From Flavobacterium sp. LPB0248 (GTDB lineage: Bacteria > Bacteroidota > Bacteroidia > Flavobacteriales > Flavobacteriaceae), in contig NZ_CP058246.1 of assembly GCF_013388355.1 (NCBI RefSeq), forward strand, positions 744,001-808,000: DNA of 64,000 nt. The letters are read 5' to 3'. Below are positions 34,114 to 44,350 of this stretch, in pieces; positions within the stretch are counted from its first letter, which is position 1, and every line of letters begins with the position of its first letter. The notes under the pieces are model-generated. The model saw only the letters and a program-made list of their open reading frames with translations, was not told the DNA's origin and ran no database searches. The position numbers and the translations under genes are program-made.

Positions 34114-35019
34114 TTACTTTTTCGCATTCGTATTAATAACCTTAATCAAATAAGTCCCTTCAGGCAAATCGGTTATATTGGAAGCATTAGCACTCATTAT
34201 TTGTTTTCCTTGCGAAAAAACCTCAATAGTTTTAGTGCTTTTATTGTTTTCTGCTGGAGCGCTGACAGGTGCAGAAGCTTTTACAGGTGTAACAACCGTT
34301 TTTTTAGGTGCATTTTCAGTATTAGTAGCCAAAGGAACAGCTTGAGATACCGCAGAAGTGCTTGGTTTTGAGCTATTATACGCTTCTCTAACCTGTTCGT
34401 CTGTCATAGCAACACTATACAATCTTAAATCGTCAATATCTGCATTAATACTCGTTGAAGTATTTAATTTCCCTAGATTTAAAATATAGCCCTTGGCTGA
34501 ACGCTGAATTCCTTCTACCGATTTTAACAATTCGCCATTACGATAAATTTTTGATACATTTCCATCATAAGTGACACTATACATATACCATGTCTCTTTT
34601 ACTAATGGCACTGAAACTATTACACTATTTGTGTCTCCCCAACCCACTAAACTTAAATCTGCACTGCCTCCAGTTACCGGCTGATGCACCAAACCAAAAT
34701 ATTGTCCATTTACCGCTGTACCGTATCCAAAGATGTAATTCGGAATATTAACTGCATTAAATTTTACCCAAATCGATATTGTTTTTGGTTTATTATCCTG
34801 AGGAAGCTCTCCTACTACTGCCTGATAAGCCTTGTTTGCAAGTCGTAAGGCACTTTTAGGGCTCCCCATTCTGTCATTTACAAAAACTGGAGTACCCAAA
34901 AAAGAAATGGTATTATCGGCACTGTTTAAATTTCCGTTGAAATTAAATTCTTGCACCGGATTTTGCGCATTAGCAGTTAAAAAATTTACAAACATTAAAG
35001 TGAGTAATATTTTTTTCAT
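34114..35019 (-). CDS. Secreted LamG/concanavalin-like protein, paralogue 1
   Basis: 301 aa with signal peptide (MKKILLTLMFVNFLTANAQN). Residues about 25-205 form a LamG-type jelly-roll (PKTISIWVKFN, YMYSVTYDGNVSKIYRNGEL, NADIDDLRLYSVAMTDEQVR). After a low-complexity Ala/Pro/Lys linker, the C-terminus (IEVFSQGKQIM, ITDLPEGTYLIKV) resembles a type IX secretion sorting domain. It is probably exported to the cell surface and may bind carbohydrate. The paralogue at 36499 shares the whole layout. Confidence 0.78.
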   Translation of the reverse strand: MKKILLTLMFVNFLTANAQNPVQEFNFNGNLNSADNTISFLGTPVFVNDRMGSPKSALRLANKAYQAVVGELPQDNKPKTISIWVKFNAVNIPNYIFGYGTAVNGQYFGLVHQPVTGGSADLSLVGWGDTNSVIVSVPLVKETWYMYSVTYDGNVSKIYRNGELLKSVEGIQRSAKGYILNLGKLNTSTSINADIDDLRLYSVAMTDEQVREAYNSSKPSTSAVSQAVPLATNTENAPKKTVVTPVKASAPVSAPAENNKSTKTIEVFSQGKQIMSANASNITDLPEGTYLIKVINTNAKK

Positions 35020-35373
35020 AATTATAGCTTTTATCAGAATAGTTTTGGGTTAAGGCAAATAGTATTTGATTTTAAAATTTAAACGATTAAGATTTACAAT
35101 TTTAAAATTTCGTTTATTATTTTTAAAAAATCTGTTAAAACTATAATTAAAATTCAGCATATCCAAACCATTCCTACATAGAAATACACAATTCTCACAA
35201 AAATACTCTTATAGCTCGAATACCATTCTTTCAAATTGTTTTAAACTCAATCTAATTTGTCAGCAGTAATTGAAAACATTCAAAACACTAATTTTTTATA
35301 ATTCTATCTTACATTGCATTTTTATTTCTAACTTTAATATTACAAGCTGTAAATCAAAGAAATAAACTCAAAT
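35020..35373. other. Divergent intergenic region, LamG 1 / DUF481
   Basis: 354 nt of AT-rich sequence holding the two divergent promoters. I see no gene, strong inverted repeat or dispersed repeat in it. Confidence 0.5.
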
Positions 35374-36393
35374 ATGAAGAGAACTATATTTCTATTTTTT
35401 CTTTTGTTTTTCTTAAAAATCAGTGCGCAAATTTCTGATACTCTTGTCTTAAAAAACAATGATATCATTGTTGGCGAAATAAAAACAATGAACAAAGGCA
35501 TATTACAAATAGAAACTGATTACAGCAAAGAGGATTTTAAATTAGAATGGAAACATGTTAAAAGTATCACCTCTGATCGGATTTATATCATTAATCTTTC
35601 AAATGGAGATTTATTAAATGGGAAAATCAACAAAAACGAAACTCCCATTAAATGCGAAATCACCGATGTTGAAACGCAAACCAAAAGAACTGTTTATCTT
35701 ACTGATATTGTGCACATTAAACCTGTTGACGAAAATTTTTGGCATAGACTTGATGCTAGTTTCGACGCAGGAATCAAATTGACTAAAGCACAAAGTTTGC
35801 AGCAATTGACAATAAATGTAAATTTAGGCTACACTGCAAAAAAATGGTACGGAACTGCAACCTACAAACAAATCCAATCCATACAGGATGATAGTGATCC
35901 TATACGAAGGATTGATACCGATGTCAGCTATATCCATTTACTGCCAAAAGACTATTTTATTCCGCTATCTGTTGTAACTTTAAAAAATACAGAACAAGAT
36001 ATTGATCTTCGTGTTGTCTCAAAAGCAGGTTACGGAAAATACCTTATACATAGCAATAAAAAATACTGGGGAATTGCTTCCGGATTATCTTTTAACCACG
36101 AACGCTTTACTGGAACTGCAACTCCTAATAAAAGTTTGGAATTATTTCTAGGAAGCGACCTTAACTTGTATGATATTGGAGATTTTAGCATTCAATCTAA
36201 AGTGAATTTTTTTCCGAGTTTAACAGAAAGCAAAAGAATACGTGCCGATTTTTCTGTAGATACCAAATATGATTTACCGTTAGATTTCTTCATCAAACTT
36301 TCGTTTGTTTACAACTATGATAACAAACCAAAGCCAGGCGCATCAAAAGATGATTATGTATTTCAGACTACTTTTGGATGGAAATTAGACTAA
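35374..36393 (+). CDS. DUF481-family outer-membrane-type protein
   Basis: 339 aa with signal peptide (MKRTIFLFFLLFFLKISAQI). The N-terminal part (about 22-115) has short beta repeats (LKNNDIIVGEIKTMNKGILQ, LSNGDLLNGKI). The C-terminal part (about 125-339) matches DUF481/YdiY-like beta-strands, with the terminal aromatic strand FQTTFGWKLD typical of outer-membrane barrels. Function unknown. It sits between two LamG paralogues on the opposite strand. Confidence 0.72.
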   Translation: MKRTIFLFFLLFFLKISAQISDTLVLKNNDIIVGEIKTMNKGILQIETDYSKEDFKLEWKHVKSITSDRIYIINLSNGDLLNGKINKNETPIKCEITDVETQTKRTVYLTDIVHIKPVDENFWHRLDASFDAGIKLTKAQSLQQLTINVNLGYTAKKWYGTATYKQIQSIQDDSDPIRRIDTDVSYIHLLPKDYFIPLSVVTLKNTEQDIDLRVVSKAGYGKYLIHSNKKYWGIASGLSFNHERFTGTATPNKSLELFLGSDLNLYDIGDFSIQSKVNFFPSLTESKRIRADFSVDTKYDLPLDFFIKLSFVYNYDNKPKPGASKDDYVFQTTFGWKLD

Positions 36394-36498
36394 AAAAAAG
36401 CCTTCTGAATACAGAAAGCTTTCATTACTATTCCAAAAACCCAATTGCATGCGCAATAAAAAACTAACTAACATTTAAAAAGTAAACTAAAAAACCAT

Positions 36499-37392
36499 TT
36501 ATTTTGAAGTAATTTTTTTCGATGGAGTACTTGTAATTTTTAATAAATAAGTCCCTTCTGGAAGATCGCTTAAATTCGTTGCATTACTTCCCACTATTTT
36601 TTGCCCTTGCGAATAAACCTCAATGCTTTTTGCTGTTCCGTTAACATCACCCGAAGTAATTATTGTTTGATTTGGTTTTGCTTTCACTGCAGTTTTTGTT
36701 GTCTTCGCCTCTGTAGCCACTGCCATTAAATTAGCTGCTTTTTCGTTCTCATATAACTCATTTACTTGATCTGGAGTCAAAGCTACATTATAGATCTTTA
36801 AATCGTCAATATCTGCATTAATTCCCACCGTCGTATTGATTTCGCCCAATCTAAAAATATTTCCATTAGTAGATCTTGCCATACCTTCCAGGTACTTTAA
36901 TAATTTACCATCACGATATATCTTAGAAGTCGTACCTTCATATGTAATAGTATAATTGTACCACACATTCTTTTCAAGCGATGTAGAGACAATTACATCA
37001 TTAGAAGCACCCCAAGCAGCCAAACTCAAATCAGAGTTAGAAGAAGTTGTTCCTTGCTGTAATAAGCCGCAATATTGTGCATTAAGAGGATTTCCGTAAC
37101 CCCAAACATAGTTTGGATTCGAAATATCATTGAATTTAACCCAAATGCTAATTGTTCTTGAACTCTTTCCTTGAGGCAAGTTATCAATTACGGCTTCTAA
37201 AGCTTTATTATTTAATCGTTGAGCTCCTTTTACAACTCCTGCTCTGTCAGCCACGAAATTGTTGGTTCCGATAAATGAGATGGTGTTTGCTGTATTGTTT
37301 AAAGTTCCATTAAAGTTAAATTCCTGAATCGGTGTTTGCGCATTCACATTCAAAAAACTTACAAACAATACTGCTAGTAGTAATTTTTTCAT
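36499..37392 (-). CDS. Secreted LamG/concanavalin-like protein, paralogue 2
   Basis: 297 aa, clearly related to the protein at 34114 over its full length: signal peptide, FNFNGTLNNTANTISFIGT, SRTISIWVKFNDISNPNYVW, INADIDDLKIYNVALTPDQV, and the sorting-like end LSDLPEGTYLLKI followed by a Lys-rich tail. The pair reflects a gene duplication, with the DUF481 gene between the copies. Confidence 0.78.
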   Translation of the reverse strand: MKKLLLAVLFVSFLNVNAQTPIQEFNFNGTLNNTANTISFIGTNNFVADRAGVVKGAQRLNNKALEAVIDNLPQGKSSRTISIWVKFNDISNPNYVWGYGNPLNAQYCGLLQQGTTSSNSDLSLAAWGASNDVIVSTSLEKNVWYNYTITYEGTTSKIYRDGKLLKYLEGMARSTNGNIFRLGEINTTVGINADIDDLKIYNVALTPDQVNELYENEKAANLMAVATEAKTTKTAVKAKPNQTIITSGDVNGTAKSIEVYSQGQKIVGSNATNLSDLPEGTYLLKITSTPSKKITSK

Positions 37393-37684
37393 AATAGTAG
37401 ATTTTAGGGATTAAACAACTTATGTTATTTTAACACCTCTAAACTAGATTATTATGATTTTGAGCGGAAATATTTCCGACAACTGACCTAAATACTCGTT
37501 AAAGTACTACTTTTCAACAATTTTATCAACAAATAACTTTTACACAAAATCACAAATACTATTAAATTATTAAATTAAAATTATTAAAAATCATAATTTC
37601 CTACGTATAAATACGGTATATTCAACAATATTATAAATTACACTTTTTGAATCGTTTAGCATTTCCTGGGAATTTGCTAAAAAA
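37393..37684. other. Intergenic region, LamG 2 / PLP synthase
   Basis: AT-rich sequence with the LamG 2 promoter. No gene or repeat is seen. It ends in the terminator at 37685. Confidence 0.5.
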
Positions 37685-37715
37685 AAACTCCATTCGAAAA
37701 TTACGAATGGAGTTT
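37685..37715 (-). terminator. Terminator of the PLP synthase gene
   Basis: AAACTCCATTCG / CGAATGGAGTTT hairpin. On the minus strand it runs into a T9 tract. Confidence 0.88.
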
Positions 37716-37737
37716 AAATATTTTTAAAAGTACTTTA

Positions 37738-38778
37738 TTACTTTACAAATTCAATTTTTTGTGCTTCTTCTTCGTTAACACTATCAAAGAAACCTTGTTC
37801 GTTCATCCAGTCATCGCTGAATACTTTACTCATGTAACGAGAACCATGATCTGGGAAAATAGCAATAATATTACTGTCTTTTGTAAATTCTCCTTCCTCA
37901 GCATATTGCTTAATAGCTTGCATTACTGCTCCAGAAGTATACCCAACAAACAAACCTTCTTTTCTAGTAATCTCTCTTGCAGAGTGAGCACTTTCTTCGT
38001 CGGTTACTTTCATGAATTTATCAATAATATCAAAATCTGTAGCTGACGGGATTAAGTTTTTACCTAAACCTTCTATACGATATGGGTAAATTTCTTTGCT
38101 GTCAAACTCTTTTGTCTCGTGGTATTTCTTCAATACAGAACCAAAAGCATCAACTCCTAGAATTCTAATATTTGGATTTTTTTCTTTTAAGAATTTTGCA
38201 GTTCCAGAGATAGTTCCTCCTGTTCCGCTGCAAGCAACTAAGTGCGTAATTTGTCCTTTTGTTTGTTCCCAAATCTCTGGACCTGTAGTGTTGTAGTGAG
38301 CATCAATATTTAGCTGATTAAAATATTGATTAATATAGACTGACCCTTTAGTCTCTTCGTGCAAACGTTTGGCTACATTATAATAAGATCTTTCATCATC
38401 TGCAGAAACGTGAGCCGGACAGACATACACTTTGGCGCCTAAACTTCTCAACATGTCAATTTTATCTTTAGATGATTTTGAACTTACGGCCAAAATACAA
38501 TTGTAACCTTTAATAATGCTTACCATTGCTAAACTAAATCCTGTATTACCAGAGGTAGTTTCGATAATGGTATCTCCTGGAGATAGAATTCCTTTTCTCT
38601 CGGCTTCTTCAATAATATATAACGCTATTCTATCTTTTGAGGAATGACCTGGGTTGAAAGCTTCTACCTTTGCGTAGAAATTTCCTTCTAACTCTTCGGT
38701 AATTTTATTTAGCTTAATAAGGGGGGTGTTTCCTATTAACTCTAAAACATTATTATAAGCAGTTATTTCTTCTTTCAT
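37738..38778 (-). CDS. PLP-dependent cysteine synthase family protein
   Basis: 346 aa, fold-type II PLP enzyme of the cysteine synthase / cystathionine beta-synthase group. The start giving [20 protein letters not shown] was chosen; an in-frame ATG 60 nt upstream adds residues unlike the family. The PLP lysine is in [11 protein letters not shown], the substrate loop is [12 protein letters not shown], and the phosphate loop is [11 protein letters not shown]. The CBS-type C-terminal domain is absent. Whether it makes cysteine or cystathionine cannot be told. Confidence 0.85.
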   Translation of the reverse strand: MKEEITAYNNVLELIGNTPLIKLNKITEELEGNFYAKVEAFNPGHSSKDRIALYIIEEAERKGILSPGDTIIETTSGNTGFSLAMVSIIKGYNCILAVSSKSSKDKIDMLRSLGAKVYVCPAHVSADDERSYYNVAKRLHEETKGSVYINQYFNQLNIDAHYNTTGPEIWEQTKGQITHLVACSGTGGTISGTAKFLKEKNPNIRILGVDAFGSVLKKYHETKEFDSKEIYPYRIEGLGKNLIPSATDFDIIDKFMKVTDEESAHSAREITRKEGLFVGYTSGAVMQAIKQYAEEGEFTKDSNIIAIFPDHGSRYMSKVFSDDWMNEQGFFDSVNEEEAQKIEFVK

Positions 38779-38849
38779 AAAAAAATAGTTAATCAAAGGC
38801 CTTTTCAAATTAACCTTGATAGGTTGCAAATTTAACAAAAAATTTCTAA

Positions 38850-40910
38850 TTAGCTTTTAATTTTTTCTAAATCTAATAAAAAACTAAATTCTTTTGCTAA
38901 GTCTTTTAAAGCCTCAAAACGTCCCGAAGCCCCGCCATGACCTGCATCCATGTTAGTATCTAAAAACAAAAGTTTATTATTTGTTTTTAAATCTCTCAAT
39001 TTCGCAACCCATTTAGCTGGCTCCCAGTATTGTACCTGCGAATCGTGTAATCCGGTAGAAACATACATATTAGGATATTCTTGTGCTTTTACATTATCGT
39101 AAGGTGAGTACGATAACATATAATCATAATATTTTTTATTGTTTGGGTTTCCCCATTCGTCATACTCTCCAGTTGTAAGTGGAATACTGTCATCCAACAT
39201 TGTAGTAATTACATCTACAAAAGGCACCTGAGCGATAACGCCATTATACAATTCAGGAGCTTCATTTACGATTACCCCCATTAAAAGTCCGCCAGCAGAT
39301 CCTCCTTCTGCATACAAATGTTCAGGAGAAGTATACTTTTGGTCTATTACAAATTTAGAGCAATCAATGAAATCTGTAAAGGTATTTTTCTTTTTTAACA
39401 GTTTTCCGTCTTCATACCATTGTCTTCCTAAATCCTCACCTCCTCTAATATGAGCTATTGCATAAACAAATCCGCGGTCTAAGAGCGATAATCTTGTTGA
39501 AGAAAAATAGGTGTCCATCGTAATTCCGTACGAACCGTATGCGTAAAGCAACAACGGGTTTTTACCATTTTTCTCTAATCCTTTTCTATAAACCATAGAA
39601 ATAGGCACTTTTACGCCATCTCTAGCCGTTGCCCAAACTCGTTCTTCAACGTAGTTGTTTTTATCAAATTTTCCACCTAAAACCTCTTGCTCTTTCAAGA
39701 TTTCTTTGGTTTTAGTCTTCATATTAAAATCAATTACAGAAGATGGCGTTGCCAATGATTGGTAACTGTAACGCAAAATATCAGTATCAAAATCAACATT
39801 TGTTGTTGTATAGGCATTGTACGTCTCGCTGCCAAAAGGAAGATAATAATCCGGCTCCTCATTCCAAGGCATAATTCTAATATGATTCAATCCATTAGAA
39901 CGTTCTTCTACAACTAAATAATTTTTAAATATTTCAATATCTTCCAACAAAACATCTTCTCTGTGCGGAATAAGATCTACCCAGTTTTTCTTTCCTGTTT
40001 TGTCTTCTGGCGTTTTCATTAACTTAAAATTCGTCGCCTTATCTTTATTAGTTAAGATATAAAACGAATCTTCATAATGAGAAATACTATACTCCAATCC
40101 GCGAACGCGTGGTTGAAAAACAGTAAATTCTCCTTCTGGATTACTAGAATTCAAGATTCTATATTCAGTTGTCAAAGTGCTTCCAGAGCCAATAACAATG
40201 TATTTTCTTGATTTTTCTTTGCTGATAGACACATTAAAAGTATCATCAACTTCATCATAAACTAAAACATCATTGTCTGAAGTTGTATTTAATTTATGCC
40301 TGAAAACTTTATCAGCTCTTAGTGTTGTTTCATCTTGTCTAACATAAAAAACAGTCTTGTTATCATTTGCCCAAACAGAAGCTCCTGTAACATTTTCTAT
40401 TTTATCAGCTAAAATTTCACCTGTTTCTAAGTTTTTAAATTGAATTGTATATATTCTTCTTCCGACAATATCTACTCCAAAACTGGCAAATTTATTATCT
40501 GGACTAATGCTTAAACCTCCTAATTTAAAATAAGCATGTCCTTTTGCCATTTCGTTGCAGTTAAAAAGAATTTCTTCTTCGGCAGAAAGGCTTCCTTTTT
40601 TTCTGGCAAAAATTGGATAATCCTGACCAGTTTCAAAACGTGTTATATAAAAATAGCCATTGTAGAAATAAGGAACAGAAGAATCGTCTTCTTTAATCCT
40701 TGCTTTCATTTCTTCAAACAGACTATCTTTTAATTTTTGAGTATGAGAAGTCATGCTTTCGTAATAAGCATTCTCCTTATTTAGATAATCAATTACTTCT
40801 GAATTCTCTCTGTCATTAAGCCAGAAATAGTTGTCAATTCTAGCTTCTTTATGTTTTTTTAATGTCTTTGGAATTATTTTAGCCTTTGGGGCCGATATAT
40901 CATTTTGCAT
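38850..40910 (-). CDS. ptrB: S9A family oligopeptidase B
   Basis: 686 aa prolyl-oligopeptidase-family serine peptidase with an N-terminal beta-propeller (about 70-400) and a C-terminal alpha/beta-hydrolase domain. The nucleophile is in [13 protein letters not shown], the catalytic Asp is in the [12 protein letters not shown] region, and the His is in [12 protein letters not shown]. It has no signal peptide, so it is cytoplasmic, and it cleaves small peptides after basic residues if it is a true oligopeptidase B. Confidence 0.9.
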   Translation of the reverse strand: MQNDISAPKAKIIPKTLKKHKEARIDNYFWLNDRENSEVIDYLNKENAYYESMTSHTQKLKDSLFEEMKARIKEDDSSVPYFYNGYFYITRFETGQDYPIFARKKGSLSAEEEILFNCNEMAKGHAYFKLGGLSISPDNKFASFGVDIVGRRIYTIQFKNLETGEILADKIENVTGASVWANDNKTVFYVRQDETTLRADKVFRHKLNTTSDNDVLVYDEVDDTFNVSISKEKSRKYIVIGSGSTLTTEYRILNSSNPEGEFTVFQPRVRGLEYSISHYEDSFYILTNKDKATNFKLMKTPEDKTGKKNWVDLIPHREDVLLEDIEIFKNYLVVEERSNGLNHIRIMPWNEEPDYYLPFGSETYNAYTTTNVDFDTDILRYSYQSLATPSSVIDFNMKTKTKEILKEQEVLGGKFDKNNYVEERVWATARDGVKVPISMVYRKGLEKNGKNPLLLYAYGSYGITMDTYFSSTRLSLLDRGFVYAIAHIRGGEDLGRQWYEDGKLLKKKNTFTDFIDCSKFVIDQKYTSPEHLYAEGGSAGGLLMGVIVNEAPELYNGVIAQVPFVDVITTMLDDSIPLTTGEYDEWGNPNNKKYYDYMLSYSPYDNVKAQEYPNMYVSTGLHDSQVQYWEPAKWVAKLRDLKTNNKLLFLDTNMDAGHGGASGRFEALKDLAKEFSFLLDLEKIKS

Positions 40911-40942
40911 TTATTAAGCATTAATTTTTAAATATGAAGACG

Positions 40943-40950
40943 CAAAAATA
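40943..40950 (-). promoter_or_regulatory. -7 promoter element of ptrB
   Basis: Minus strand TATTTTTG, 32 nt ahead of the start codon. Confidence 0.55.
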
Positions 40951-41018
40951 GCACAAACCCAACAGAACAAAATTAATTTTTTCATAAAATATTCTATTGA
41001 ATTAACACAGCAATATAG

Positions 41019-41026
41019 TAATTTTG
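41019..41026 (+). promoter_or_regulatory. -7 promoter element of the YbaB gene
   Basis: TAATTTTG, 28 nt ahead of the start codon. Confidence 0.55.
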
Positions 41027-41054
41027 TCTGAAATAATTTAAAAAATCAACAAAA

Positions 41055-41375
41055 ATGGATTTAATGGGAATGATGGGTAAACTTAAAGAAACCCAGCAAA
41101 AAATTGAAGATACCAAAAAGCGTTTAGATACTGTTTTGATTGATGAACAAAGCGCTGACGGATTATTAAAAGTTACTATTACAGCTAGTAGAAAAATAAA
41201 ATCACTTTCTATTGATGATTCTCTTTTAGAAGATAAAGAACAATTAGAAGATTACTTAATTGTAACGTTAAATAAAGCAATAGAAAAAGCAACTAGTGTA
41301 AACGAAAGAGAATTAGACGCTGTAGCAAGAATGGATATGCCTTCTATTCCTGGAATGGATAATTTGTTTAAATAA
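41055..41375 (+). CDS. YbaB/EbfC family nucleoid-associated protein
   Basis: 106 aa. The family pattern is clear: a helix-forming N-terminus ([20 protein letters not shown]), central strands ([20 protein letters not shown]) and a helical end. Homologues bind DNA as dimers and are often encoded with dnaX/recR, which are not here. Single gene with its own promoter and terminator. Confidence 0.88.
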   Translation: MDLMGMMGKLKETQQKIEDTKKRLDTVLIDEQSADGLLKVTITASRKIKSLSIDDSLLEDKEQLEDYLIVTLNKAIEKATSVNERELDAVARMDMPSIPGMDNLFK

Positions 41376-41382
41376 TAGGGAC

Positions 41383-41420
41383 AAAGGTTCTGAGTTGCAA
41401 AGATTCAAAGGTTTTCTTTC
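41383..41420. repeat. GGTTC-AAAGG short-period repeat behind ybaB
   Basis: GACAAAGGTTCTGAGTTGCA and AAGATTCAAAGG lie right after the YbaB stop. Its complement-type block (CCTTTGCTCCTTTGAACC) lies at 41465-41503, so the two flank the terminator hairpin. Confidence 0.65.
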
Positions 41421-41430
41421 TTTGCCATAA

Positions 41431-41462
41431 AAAAAGAGGATATTTTAACATCCTCTTTTTTT
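41431..41462. terminator. Terminator between ybaB and threonine aldolase
   Basis: AAAAAGAGGAT / ATCCTCTTTTT hairpin with A and T tracts on both sides, probably bidirectional for the two converging genes. Confidence 0.87.
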
Positions 41463-41464
41463 TA

Positions 41465-41503
41465 ACCTTTGCTCCTTTGAACCTCTGCATCTTTGAACCT
41501 TTC
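41465..41503. repeat. CCTTTGAACC short-period repeat abutting ltaE
   Basis: ACCTTTGCTCCTTTGAACCT, CTGCATCTTTGAACC reaches the threonine aldolase stop codon within 2 nt. Confidence 0.65.
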
Positions 41504-41504
41504 A

Positions 41505-42524
41505 CTAAAACTTCGAAAGTGTTTCCAACACATATGTATGCATCACTTCTTTGTAATCTAGATGCGTTACAATTCTGAGCTTATTATGCCCTAAAGAACT
41601 TATAAGTATATTTTTCTGTTTCAATTTTTCAATTAATAATTGATCGCTATAACCTTCTGCCAGCGAAAAAATCAAAATATTAGTTTCTACAGGTTCGATT
41701 GCCGCGATCCAAGGTTTTGTGCTTAGGATTTTTGCAATTTCTTTTGCTCTGCGGTGATCTTCTGCTAATCTTTCGATATTATGAGCCAAAGCATATAATC
41801 CAGCTGCAGCCAAATAACCTACCTGACGCATTCCTCCACCTAATATCTTCCTGATTCTCAACGCCCTGTGAATATCAGCTTTACTTCCTAACAATACTGA
41901 ACCAATTGGAGCACCTAACCCTTTAGACAAACAAACGGAAATGGTATCGAAAATTGCCCCAAATTCTCTGGGATTCTGCCTTTTAGCTACTAATGCGTTC
42001 CATATTCTAGCTCCGTCCAAATGAAACTTCAAATTATGAGCATCGCATACTTTCTTTATTTCTCTTAAATCTTCCAACTCATAACACGCACCGCCACCTT
42101 TATTGGTTGTATTTTCCACACAAACCAAACTTGTTAGCGGGCTATGATAAAACTCTGGATCGTTTATTGCGGCTTTAACTTGCGCTGCCGTTATCATACC
42201 TCTGTTTCCATCTACTAAACAGCACGAAACACCGCTATTAAAAGAAACTCCTCCTCCTTCATAATGATAAACGTGAGCATATTTATCAGCTATTAGCTGT
42301 TCTCCAGGTTGCGTATGCAGTTTAATTGCAGTCTGGTTTGCCATAGTTCCAGACGGAAAGAAAAGACCAGCTTCCATACCAAAAAACTCTGCTGTTCTAT
42401 TTTCCAATTCAATCACCGTTGGGTCCTGTTTGTATACATCATCGCCAACATGGGCGTTAAACATATACTGCAGCATTTCATAAGTAGGCTTTGTTATGGT
42501 ATCGCTGATTAAATTTATTTCCAT
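41505..42524 (-). CDS. ltaE: Low-specificity L-threonine aldolase
   Basis: 339 aa PLP enzyme of fold type I cleaving threonine/allo-threonine to glycine and acetaldehyde. It starts MEINLISDTITKPTYEMLQY. The dimer-interface and cofactor blocks include NAHVGDDVYKQDPTVIELEN, FPSGTMANQTAIKLH, KFHLDGARIWNA and the Schiff-base region TISVCLSKGLGAPIGSVL. Length is standard. Confidence 0.92.
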   Translation of the reverse strand: MEINLISDTITKPTYEMLQYMFNAHVGDDVYKQDPTVIELENRTAEFFGMEAGLFFPSGTMANQTAIKLHTQPGEQLIADKYAHVYHYEGGGVSFNSGVSCCLVDGNRGMITAAQVKAAINDPEFYHSPLTSLVCVENTTNKGGGACYELEDLREIKKVCDAHNLKFHLDGARIWNALVAKRQNPREFGAIFDTISVCLSKGLGAPIGSVLLGSKADIHRALRIRKILGGGMRQVGYLAAAGLYALAHNIERLAEDHRRAKEIAKILSTKPWIAAIEPVETNILIFSLAEGYSDQLLIEKLKQKNILISSLGHNKLRIVTHLDYKEVMHTYVLETLSKF

Positions 42525-42554
42525 ATTCTAAAAACTATATCTTATTTTTGTATG

Positions 42555-42562
42555 CAAAATTA
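42555..42562 (-). promoter_or_regulatory. -7 promoter element of ltaE
   Basis: Minus strand TAATTTTG, 30 nt ahead of the start codon. Confidence 0.55.
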
Positions 42563-42676
42563 CGTATTACTTATAGTTATTCTCAGCAAGTTTTGGTAAA
42601 ATTTAACTCGCTGGTTTCTCTAGACCAAATTAACGTAATAATTCTAAAAAACATATAAAAACCTATTAATTAATTT

Positions 42677-43775
42677 ATGACAACAGCCGAACAAGTAAAA
42701 GGTATTGTGGAGCGCCTTGGTGCGTTGAGGAGGTATCTTTGACGTTGATGCCAAGCTAATCGAGATCGCAAACGAAGAAGAAAAAACGTTCGCTCCAGAC
42801 TTTTGGAACAATCCAAAAGAAGCAGAAAACATTGTAAAAAATCTTCGAAATAAGAAAAAATGGATTGAAGATTATGATAAAGCAGTAGCATTAACAGAAG
42901 AACTACAGCTAGCTTATGATTTTTACAAAGAAGGAGAACTTTCTGTAGATGAATTAGATGAACAATATGAAGCTGCACAAGCACATATTGAAAATATCGA
43001 ATTCAAAAACATGCTTTCGGACGAAGGTGACAGTTTAAGCGCTGTGGTTCAGATTACAGCAGGTGCTGGAGGAACCGAAAGTTGTGATTGGGCAGGAATG
43101 CTAATGCGTATGTACATGATGTGGGGAGAAAGTTATGGCTACAAAATTAAAGAGCTTAACTTTCAGGAAGGCGAGGTTGCCGGAATTAAAACCGTAACCT
43201 TAGAGTTCGAAGGTGATTATTCATTCGGATATCTAAAAGGAGAAAATGGTGTTCACCGTTTAGTTCGTATTTCGCCTTTTGACAGTAATGCGAAGCGCCA
43301 TACTTCTTTCGTATCCGTTTACGTTTATCCGCTTGTAGATGACAGTATCGAAATTGACATTAATCCTGCTGATATCGAGATTACAACTTCTCGCTCAAGT
43401 GGTGCTGGTGGACAGAACGTAAACAAGGTTGAAACTAAAGTGCAACTAGTTCACAAACCAACTGGAATCCAAATTCAATGTTCTGAAACAAGGTCTCAGC
43501 AAGATAACAGACAGCGTGCCATGCAAATGCTTCGTTCTCAATTGTATGAAATCGAATTAAAGAAACAGCAAGCGCAACGTGCTGATATTGAAGCTGGGAA
43601 AATGAAAATCGAATGGGGTTCGCAAATTCGTAATTACGTAATGCAACCTTATAAATTAGTAAAAGACGTTCGTACAGGTTACGAAACCAGCGATGTTGAT
43701 GGCGTAATGAACGGAAATATCGATCCTTTCCTTAAAGCCTATCTTATGATGATGGGACAGAAAGAGGAAGAATAG
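42677..43775 (+). CDS. prfB: Peptide chain release factor 2, with programmed +1 frameshift
   Basis: RF2 recognises UGA and UAA stops. Translation starts at 42677 and meets an in-frame TGA at 42740-42742 after 21 codons. The site AGGAGG-TATCTT-TGA-C (42728-42743) matches the RF2 autoregulatory frameshift signal: an internal Shine-Dalgarno, CUU in the P site and UGA followed by C. After the +1 shift (skipping 42740) the frame reads [14 protein letters not shown] and on to the end, giving 365 aa in total, the length of E. coli RF2. The SPF-equivalent region lies mid-protein, and the catalytic GGQ is in [16 protein letters not shown]. Confidence 0.95.
42728..42743 (+). promoter_or_regulatory. RF2 programmed +1 frameshift site
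   Basis: AGGAGG, TAT, CTT, TGA, C. E. coli has AGGGGG at the first element; here it is a perfect anti-SD complement, notable because starts in this window rarely show a Shine-Dalgarno. Confidence 0.93.
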
Positions 43776-43866
43776 TATCCAGTGTTCAGTTTTTTTAGTG
43801 TTCAGTTTTCGTTTGCGGTCACAGTAAACTTGAAACCCGAAACTTTAAACTTTAAAACAAAAAATT

Positions 43867-44313
43867 ATGATAAAATGGGCAGACGTAATTCATTTTACAA
43901 ATAAAGGAAATCCAACTCCAGATAAAAAAGTGGAGAAAACGGAGGACGAATGGAAACAGATTCTAACTCCAGAAGAATTTCAGGTAACACGTTTAAAAGG
44001 GACTGAAAGATCTTTTAGTTCTGAATTGTGTAGCTTATTTGATCCTGGAATTTACGAATGTAAATGCTGCGGAACGGTTCTTTTTGATGCAAGCGAAAAG
44101 TTTGAATCAGGAACTGGCTGGCCTTCTTTTACACAGCCAATTAAAGAAAATGCAATTGGTTACCATGCTGACAAATCCTACGGGATGATTCGTGTTGAGG
44201 TAGTTTGCAATGTTTGCGATGCACATTTAGGTCACGTTTTCCCTGACGGTCCACCACCAACTGGGTTACGTTATTGTATTAACGCAGTTTCATTATCAAA
44301 AATTAAAGAATAA
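43867..44313 (+). CDS. msrB: Peptide-methionine (R)-S-oxide reductase
   Basis: 148 aa, cytoplasmic MsrB that repairs methionine-R-sulfoxide. Two CxxC zinc pairs are visible (CKCC and CNVC), with FESGTGWPSFTQP and HLGHVFPDGPPPTGLRYCIN; the Cys in RYCINAVSL is the catalytic one. No MsrA fusion. It is preceded by CAGTGTTCAGTTTTTTTAG-like repeats (43785-43855). Confidence 0.94.
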   Translation: MIKWADVIHFTNKGNPTPDKKVEKTEDEWKQILTPEEFQVTRLKGTERSFSSELCSLFDPGIYECKCCGTVLFDASEKFESGTGWPSFTQPIKENAIGYHADKSYGMIRVEVVCNVCDAHLGHVFPDGPPPTGLRYCINAVSLSKIKE

Positions 44314-44320
44314 TACATAA

Positions 44321-44350
44321 AAAAGCGGTTCATTAAGATGAATCGCTTTT
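44321..44350 (+). terminator. Terminator of msrB
   Basis: AAAAGCGGTTCAT-TAAG-ATGAATCGCTTTT hairpin with one G-U pair, then T-rich. Confidence 0.85.

Noticed and set aside
42677..43775. prfB as a frameshifted pseudogene
   Set aside because: The in-frame TGA sits in the canonical RF2 frameshift site and the shifted frame is full length.
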